Assembly: GCA_002773545.1 (NCBI GenBank)
Contig: PFAV01000001.1
Coordinates: 2,062-12,687, forward strand
Direction of reading: 5' to 3'
Source: a bacterium (Candidatus Gribaldobacteria) CG10_big_fil_rev_8_21_14_0_10_41_12
Lineage (GTDB): Bacteria > Patescibacteriota > Minisyncoccia > Minisyncoccales > CG1-02-41-26
DNA: 10,626 bases
In this document: piece by piece, positions 6,857 through 10,626 of the stretch
Layout of the letters: every line of letters begins with the position of its first letter
How positions within the stretch are numbered: the first letter of the stretch is position 1
Notes under the pieces: generated by a model
What the model was told of the DNA's origin: nothing
Database searches by the model: none
The model's input: the letters and a program-made list of their open reading frames with translations, nothing else
Made by a program: the position numbers and the translations under genes

Positions 6857-8384
6857 AAACATTTTTAAAAATTTCCAGATGCTCCCTTGCCACCAGGCTC
6901 CATTCGCGCCACAAAGAATTAAACTTTTGCAGCCTTGAGGCGTAAGCGGAAAGATTATTATCATCAAGCAAATATTCAACTTTCTCTCTAATATCTTCTT
7001 CCACCAGCGGATCAACCGTTAAGAGCTGCTTAGTTATTTCCCTGTCTAAGCCGTTCTCCTTGGTTAAAACAACCGGTTTAGCCAAGCTAATACACTCCAA
7101 AATTAAATTCGGGCTAATTTCAGTTAGCGAAGGCAGAATAAAAAAACGGCAGCCGGAAATAATACCCATTAATACTTTATGTTCTACGACGCCCTTAAGC
7201 TTAACTTTAGCCGTAGCGCCAAGATCAATAATCAGTTGTTGTAATTTTTTTTCTTCCGGTCCATTGCCAAAAAGCAACAGATTTATTTTTGCTTGTTTGA
7301 TTTTAACAAAAGCCTTGATTAATCTTTCTAAATTTTTAAGCCCAATCAGCCGGCCGGCAAAAACAATTGAATCTTTAAAACGCGAATCAGCTTGAACCTT
7401 AATCGCCGGTAGGGCATTGGCTAAAATTTTGGTTTTCAACGGCGCGACTCCATAGTATTTGCTGTAAATTTCCGCCTGTAGCCTGGTTGAAAAAATTATA
7501 AAATCAATTTTTTTTAACAACCAACGGCAAAAATAAATTAAAAATTTTTCCCTGGCTGTTTTTTCCTCTTGGTAATACTGGGACAAAAAAGCCTTAGTCC
7601 AGCCGTTATGGTAGGCTTTTTCCCAGAGAAAGTCGCCGCCGGTTCTAAAGACGACTTTTTTTCCTCTTAACTTCGCGGCCAAAGTCGCCGGCAACCCGGC
7701 GCTCATTAAATCAAGCGTATAAACAATATCCGCCCATTGGCTTAATTTCCAGCACTGCCGGAAAAAAATCAGATAGCGCGAAATAATATTTTTCTTCCTG
7801 CTGACAAAGACAGCTTCCTCTTTTTCGTCAAAACCAGATTCGCCATAGGCGATAATTTTAACCGCGCAGCCAAGCTTCTTGAGTTCTCGCGACAACTTTT
7901 CCGCGTAGGTAGCCGGTCCGCCGATATCGGGCGGATAGATGCCGGTCGCTATCAGAACTTTTAAATTGGCTGTTTCACCGGCCGGTTGATTATTAAATAT
8001 AAAAAATTTATAAACCAAATAGCTTTCAACGGCAATCAGGGCGCTGGCGATTATCTGCGCCAGCATATACCAGACTTTTAAGCCATCAACTAAACTATAC
8101 ATCAATAGGCCGTTTAGCCCCAAATTAGTAAGGGCCACGCCGAAATAAACGGCCATTTGCCTGTAAATAATTTCCTTATTGCCGTCCCGGAATGTCCAAA
8201 ATTTCTGCAGAAAAAAGCTCACAAAAAAAGAAACGATAAAGGCTAAGCTGGTGGAAAACAAATACCAAATGCCGAAAAATTCGGTCAGGACATACAATAA
8301 GGCTAAGTTGGTAAAAGCGCCGGCGCCGCCGGCGATTAAATATTTAATTATTCGTTTATATTTTAAGAGTAAATCCATAATCAT
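6846..8384 (-). CDS. Fusion: GtrA-like membrane domain + GT4 glycosyltransferase
   Basis: The 512-residue protein begins with a GtrA-like domain (about 1-133) of four predicted membrane helices, near residues 14-33, 41-61, 76-97 and 105-129, with the signatures YLIAGGAGAFTNLALLYVL and FFLQKFWTFRD. GtrA-family proteins are associated with translocating or handling polyprenyl-linked sugars. From about residue 141 a GT4 glycosyltransferase follows: LKVLIATGIYPPDIGGPATYAEKL (141-164, acceptor-domain start), IVFAGRLIGLKN (340-351), LLFGNGPEEKKL (370-381) and LTEISPNLILECISLAKPVV (420-439), containing a complete EX7E (E422, E430). The reading frame is continuous through a short linker (131-140). 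The glycosyltransferase is thus tethered to the membrane on the cytoplasmic side. The start ATG 8384 shares one base with the stop of the DPM1-like gene (TAATG); an ATG two codons later is an alternative. GtrA beside a DPM1-like enzyme is a common partnership. Confidence 0.92.
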   Translation of the reverse strand: MIMDLLLKYKRIIKYLIAGGAGAFTNLALLYVLTEFFGIWYLFSTSLAFIVSFFVSFFLQKFWTFRDGNKEIIYRQMAVYFGVALTNLGLNGLLMYSLVDGLKVWYMLAQIIASALIAVESYLVYKFFIFNNQPAGETANLKVLIATGIYPPDIGGPATYAEKLSRELKKLGCAVKIIAYGESGFDEKEEAVFVSRKKNIISRYLIFFRQCWKLSQWADIVYTLDLMSAGLPATLAAKLRGKKVVFRTGGDFLWEKAYHNGWTKAFLSQYYQEEKTAREKFLIYFCRWLLKKIDFIIFSTRLQAEIYSKYYGVAPLKTKILANALPAIKVQADSRFKDSIVFAGRLIGLKNLERLIKAFVKIKQAKINLLLFGNGPEEKKLQQLIIDLGATAKVKLKGVVEHKVLMGIISGCRFFILPSLTEISPNLILECISLAKPVVLTKENGLDREITKQLLTVDPLVEEDIREKVEYLLDDNNLSAYASRLQKFNSLWREWSLVAREHLEIFKNVYGQ

Positions 8385-9082
8385 TATCTTCTTAAGCCGA
8401 ACCTGATGATGTGCCAGAAAGCGGCCAAACCGTCTTTCCAGCCGATCTTTTTTCCTTCCTCGTAAGTCCGACCGGCGTAAGTTATGCCCACTTCATAAAC
8501 TCTAAATTTATTTTTCCCCACCAACATGGTAATTTCCGGCTCAAAGCCAAACCGGTCGGAAATCAAATGCGGCAAAATTTTATCCAGGACCTGACGCGAA
8601 AAGACTTTATAGCCGGTTTCCATGTCGCTTAAATTAAGATTGCTTAAAACATTGGCCATAGTGGTAAGAAATTTGTTGGCCAGATAATGCCAAAAGTACA
8701 AAACCCGCCGCGCCTCGGAGCCGATTAAGCGGGAGCCGTAAACCACCTCAGCCTTGCCGTCCATGATTGGCTTAATTAATTTGCCATATTCCGCCGGTTC
8801 ATATTCCAAATCAGCGTCCTGAATAATAATAATGTCGCCCGTGGCCTCTCTGAAGCCGCGCCGCAAAGCCGCGCCCTTGCCTTGGTTTTTTCCCTGAAAA
8901 TATATTTTATATTTATCGGCCGGCAAACCCTCCAAAATCTCGCGCGTGCCGTCGGTTGAGCCGTCGTCCACGATGACAACTTCTTTTTCCAGCGGCAAAG
9001 CCACCGCTTCAATCTTTTTTAAAATTTCCTTGATAGTATTTTTTTCATTAAAAACCGGAATGATGACAGAAAGTTTAGGCAT
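8384..9082 (-). CDS. DPM1-like GT2 polyprenyl-phosphate glycosyltransferase
   Basis: The 232-residue protein is a family 2, GT-A fold enzyme that transfers a sugar from a nucleotide donor to polyprenyl (dolichyl- or undecaprenyl-type) phosphate at the membrane. It has LSVIIPVFNEKNTIKEIL (4-21), VVIVDDGSTDGT (35-46), GKNQGKGAALRRGF (64-77), the metal-binding IIQDADLEYEP (86-96, DxD), the VVYGSRL string (113-119) and SDMETGYKVF (152-161), then RFGFEPEI (177-184) and EEGKKIGWKDG (208-218), which are hallmarks of the DPM1-like group. Its length is that of soluble DPM1-like members without C-terminal membrane helices; the partner GtrA-like domain is encoded immediately downstream in the fusion gene, one base overlapping. 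It starts at ATG 9082, two bases after the stop of the upstream GT4 gene. The sugar (Glc, Man or other) cannot be told. Confidence 0.95.
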   Translation of the reverse strand: MPKLSVIIPVFNEKNTIKEILKKIEAVALPLEKEVVIVDDGSTDGTREILEGLPADKYKIYFQGKNQGKGAALRRGFREATGDIIIIQDADLEYEPAEYGKLIKPIMDGKAEVVYGSRLIGSEARRVLYFWHYLANKFLTTMANVLSNLNLSDMETGYKVFSRQVLDKILPHLISDRFGFEPEITMLVGKNKFRVYEVGITYAGRTYEEGKKIGWKDGLAAFWHIIRFGLRR

Positions 9083-9084
9083 AA

Positions 9085-10260
9085 TTATTTAATTATATTA
9101 TTAAAAATATTTCTCATTTTAACCGCGATCAAATCCCAATTATAATTTTTTACCACCAGATTCTTGGCATTAAAAATAATTTTTTTTGATAACTCTTTGT
9201 TGTCTAAATATTGTCTAATTTTTTCAGCGATGCTATGAGGATTATCAACTTGGCAGAACAAGCCGGTTTCGCCATCTTTTAAAAAATCAACGATGCCGCC
9301 AACCGAGGTAGCGATAACCGGCACGCCAGCGGCCATAGCTTCAAGAAAAGCGATCCCTTGGCCTTCAGAAAGTGATGGCCGGACAAACACGTCCGAAACA
9401 GCCAAATATTTAGGCAAATCATCATTATCATAAGCGCCTTTAAAAATAATCCGGCCATCCAACTTTAACTCTACCGCCAAATTTTCCAGCATTTTTCTAT
9501 CCGGCCCGTCGCCTAAAACCAGCAATTTAACATTATCCGGCAAGTAGACCAAAGATTTAATAATATCATCAACCGCGTTTTTCTTAACCAAACGCGAGGC
9601 GGTAATTATGATTTTTTCAAAATCCGCAATTTTTAATTCATTTTTTAATTCTTCAACTTTAAACTTTAAACTTTCAACTTTAAACTTTTCCGCGTCCACG
9701 CCGTTTGGCACCACCTCAAGCGCTCCTCGGTATCCCATTTCCCGCGCGAAACCGACCAGATAATTGGAAATGACTTGAATAAAATCGGCTTTAGTGAAAA
9801 TCCTTTTAAACAGCGGAAAAACAAAAAAAACTTTTTTCTTAATTTCGGCAATCGGGTCGCCCTCCTGCAAGGTCAGAAGATATGGCACATTTTTGTGGCG
9901 GATTTTAAAAAACATGGCGGCGAAACCGGCGAAAGCCGCCATCATCGCCCACAGGCCGTCATATTTATTCCGGCGGTGCAGACGACAGGCTTTGGCGCAA
10001 GCCAAAAAGGGAAAAAAATATTTATTCAATTTTAGCGGCCACTTAACTAAATCGGCCATGGTCGGATTATTTGTAAAAAAACCCAGGCGGTAAATATTGA
10101 TATTTCCCAGCCGTTCGAATTTGGGCCAGCGGCTCGAAAAACGCAAAGTTATCATGTCAAATTCCATCTCCCCGATTCTGTCGGTAATTTCTTTAACCGC
10201 GATTTCGGCGCCGCCGACCATTGGCAAGTAGGCAGTAGAAAATATTAAAATTTTTTTCAC
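9085..10260 (-). CDS. Glycosyltransferase family 4
   Basis: The 391-residue GT-B enzyme likely adds a sugar to a lipid-linked glycan. The N-terminal domain opens with ILIFSTAYLPMVGGAEIAV (4-22), with the GGAE loop characteristic of GT4. The donor domain has VVPNGVDAEKF (183-193), IIITASRLVKKN (217-228), LLVLGDGPDRKML (246-258) and SLSEGQGIAFLEAMAAGVPVIATSVGGI (296-323), containing a complete EX7E (E299, E307). A short heptamer repeat encodes about residues 192-203 in the linker right after the PNGVD loop, adding a Lys/Glu-rich stretch (KFKVESLKFKVEELK). The start is GTG at 10260, which overlaps the stop of the upstream epimerase by four bases (GTGA), a classical translational-coupling junction. 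Its stop precedes the DPM1-like gene by two bases. The donor sugar is not identifiable. Confidence 0.93.
   Translation of the reverse strand: MKKILIFSTAYLPMVGGAEIAVKEITDRIGEMEFDMITLRFSSRWPKFERLGNINIYRLGFFTNNPTMADLVKWPLKLNKYFFPFLACAKACRLHRRNKYDGLWAMMAAFAGFAAMFFKIRHKNVPYLLTLQEGDPIAEIKKKVFFVFPLFKRIFTKADFIQVISNYLVGFAREMGYRGALEVVPNGVDAEKFKVESLKFKVEELKNELKIADFEKIIITASRLVKKNAVDDIIKSLVYLPDNVKLLVLGDGPDRKMLENLAVELKLDGRIIFKGAYDNDDLPKYLAVSDVFVRPSLSEGQGIAFLEAMAAGVPVIATSVGGIVDFLKDGETGLFCQVDNPHSIAEKIRQYLDNKELSKKIIFNAKNLVVKNYNWDLIAVKMRNIFNNIIK
9654..9688. repeat. Heptamer tandem repeat (MAACTTT) inside GT4 gene
   Basis: Five consecutive 7-base units occupy 9654-9688: CAACTTT, AAACTTT, AAACTTT, CAACTTT, AAACTTT, differing only at the first base (C/A). 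On the coding strand the unit is AAAGTTK, and it reads as KFKVESLKFKV at residues 192-202 of the glycosyltransferase. The unit differs from the AATTTCC repeat at 3273 but shares its length, placement inside a GT4 gene and location in a variable loop. Confidence 0.95.
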
Positions 10261-10626
10261 ATTATTATTTTTCTAAAATAATCTATGGTCTTAATCAGGC
10301 CTTGCTCCAACTTCGTTTCCGGCTGCCAATTTAATTTTTCTTTAGCCAAACTGATATCGGGTCGTCTTTGCTTCGGGTCGTCTTCGGGCAAAGCTTTATA
10401 AATGATTTTACTTTTGCTTTCCGGGATTAACTTTAAAATCTTTTGCGCCAGCTCCGCTATGCTGAATTCTTCCTGATTCCCCAGATTAACCGGTCCGGTA
10501 AAATCCTCTTTATTCATGAGTTTTACGAGGCCGTCCACTAAATCTGAAACATAACAAAATGATCTTGTTTGAGCGCCATCGCCGTAGATAGTAATGTCGT
10601 CATCCGCCAATGCTTGCGTAATAAAA
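10257..10626 (-). CDS. NAD-dependent sugar epimerase/decarboxylase (UDP-glucuronate decarboxylase-like), C-terminal part
   Basis: Only the last 122 codons are in the window; the N-terminal Rossmann domain and catalytic YxxxK lie beyond the right edge. The visible part reads FITQALADDDITIYGDGAQ..., then RSFCYVSDLVDGL (about 25-37), GPVNLGNQEEFSIAELAQ and PEDDPKQRRPDISLAKEKLNW, followed by a terminal helix. DITIYGDGxQTRSFCYVxDL plus LPEDDPKQRxPDI is the C-terminal substrate-binding signature of UDP-glucuronate decarboxylases (forming UDP-xylose) and close dTDP-glucose 4,6-dehydratase relatives. The likely role is supply of a nucleotide sugar to the glycan operon. A TTG at 10610 could pass for a start, but the frame stays open and family-like upstream, so the gene begins outside the window. 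It ends in TGA, overlapping the next start by four bases. Decarboxylase versus dehydratase cannot be decided without the N-terminus. Confidence 0.88.
   Translation of the reverse strand, partial: FITQALADDDITIYGDGAQTRSFCYVSDLVDGLVKLMNKEDFTGPVNLGNQEEFSIAELAQKILKLIPESKSKIIYKALPEDDPKQRRPDISLAKEKLNWQPETKLEQGLIKTIDYFRKIIM

Larger units (their letters stand above)
1226..10626 (-). other. Probable single glycan-biosynthesis operon
   Basis: Nine genes run in one direction with these junctions, right to left: 4-nt overlap, 2-nt gap, 1-nt overlap, 11-nt overlap, 10-nt gap, 1-nt gap, 44-nt overlap, 3-nt gap, then 17 nt to the truncated epimerase. There is no room for an internal promoter or intrinsic terminator, and the promoter must lie upstream of 10626. 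Strong Shine-Dalgarno sequences are not seen at the starts I inspected, which fits coupling to the preceding gene. Confidence 0.8.

Noticed and set aside
6857..7015. N-terminal extension of 53 codons for the radical SAM gene starting at 7015
   Set aside because: The extra residues do not resemble the family and overlap the end of the GtrA-GT4 gene by 170 nt; the family N-terminus (NKVLLINPPF) begins right after ATG 6856.
9775..10093. Plus-strand frames of 86 and 99 codons
   Set aside because: They lie wholly opposite the well-supported GT4 gene at 9085-10260 and have no family-like features.
10257..10610. Complete small protein starting at TTG 10610
   Set aside because: The reading frame continues upstream to the window edge with epimerase-family residues (FITQA), so this is the C-terminal part of a larger gene.

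Overview
The window is a densely packed surface-glycan (exopolysaccharide, O-antigen-like or cell-envelope glycan) biosynthesis operon, read entirely on the minus strand (from position 10626 leftwards), and cut at its downstream end by an insertion sequence. The organism is probably an uncultured bacterium with a compact genome, and a Candidate Phyla Radiation (Patescibacteria/Parcubacteria-like) host is my best guess. That rests on AT-rich genes with almost no spacing, weak or absent Shine-Dalgarno sequences, domain fusions, and short heptamer repeats embedded inside coding sequence. TGA is used as a normal stop by the right-most gene, which argues against the TGA-recoded lineages. The taxonomic call is inference.

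Layout from upstream (right) to downstream (left): the 3' part of an NAD-dependent sugar epimerase/decarboxylase resembling UDP-glucuronate decarboxylase (10257-10626, open at the window edge); a GT4 glycosyltransferase (9085-10260); a DPM1-like GT2 polyprenyl-phosphate glycosyltransferase (8384-9082); a GtrA-like membrane domain fused to a GT4 glycosyltransferase (6846-8384); a radical SAM protein with an N-terminal B12-binding-like domain (5411-6856); a class I methyltransferase (4789-5400); a NodB-type polysaccharide deacetylase fused to a GT4 glycosyltransferase (2898-4787); a second class I methyltransferase (2282-2941); another GT4 glycosyltransferase (1226-2278); and the first ~101 codons of a CDP-paratose 2-epimerase-like gene (888-1208). 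The last gene breaks off at an insertion element whose DDE transposase fills 1-819 and runs off the left edge. Spacings between operon genes run from a 44-nt overlap to a 17-nt gap, so no internal promoter or terminator is apparent and the genes are probably co-transcribed and translationally coupled.

How the genes may work together (inference): the epimerase-family enzymes at each end would supply modified nucleotide sugars. The GT2 enzyme would load a sugar onto a polyprenyl phosphate carrier and the GtrA-like domain could help move it across the membrane. The GT4 enzymes would extend the chain. The NodB domain, two methyltransferases and radical SAM enzyme would tailor the glycan by deacetylation and methylation or related chemistry. 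No flippase, polymerase or export gene lies inside the window. The points most worth a second look are the two fusion proteins, the two heptamer repeats inside two different glycosyltransferase genes, and the insertion-sequence interruption of the last gene. No stretch longer than 300 bases lacks a gene; the only non-coding stretch of note is the ~70-85 bp leader end of the insertion element (about 820-905).
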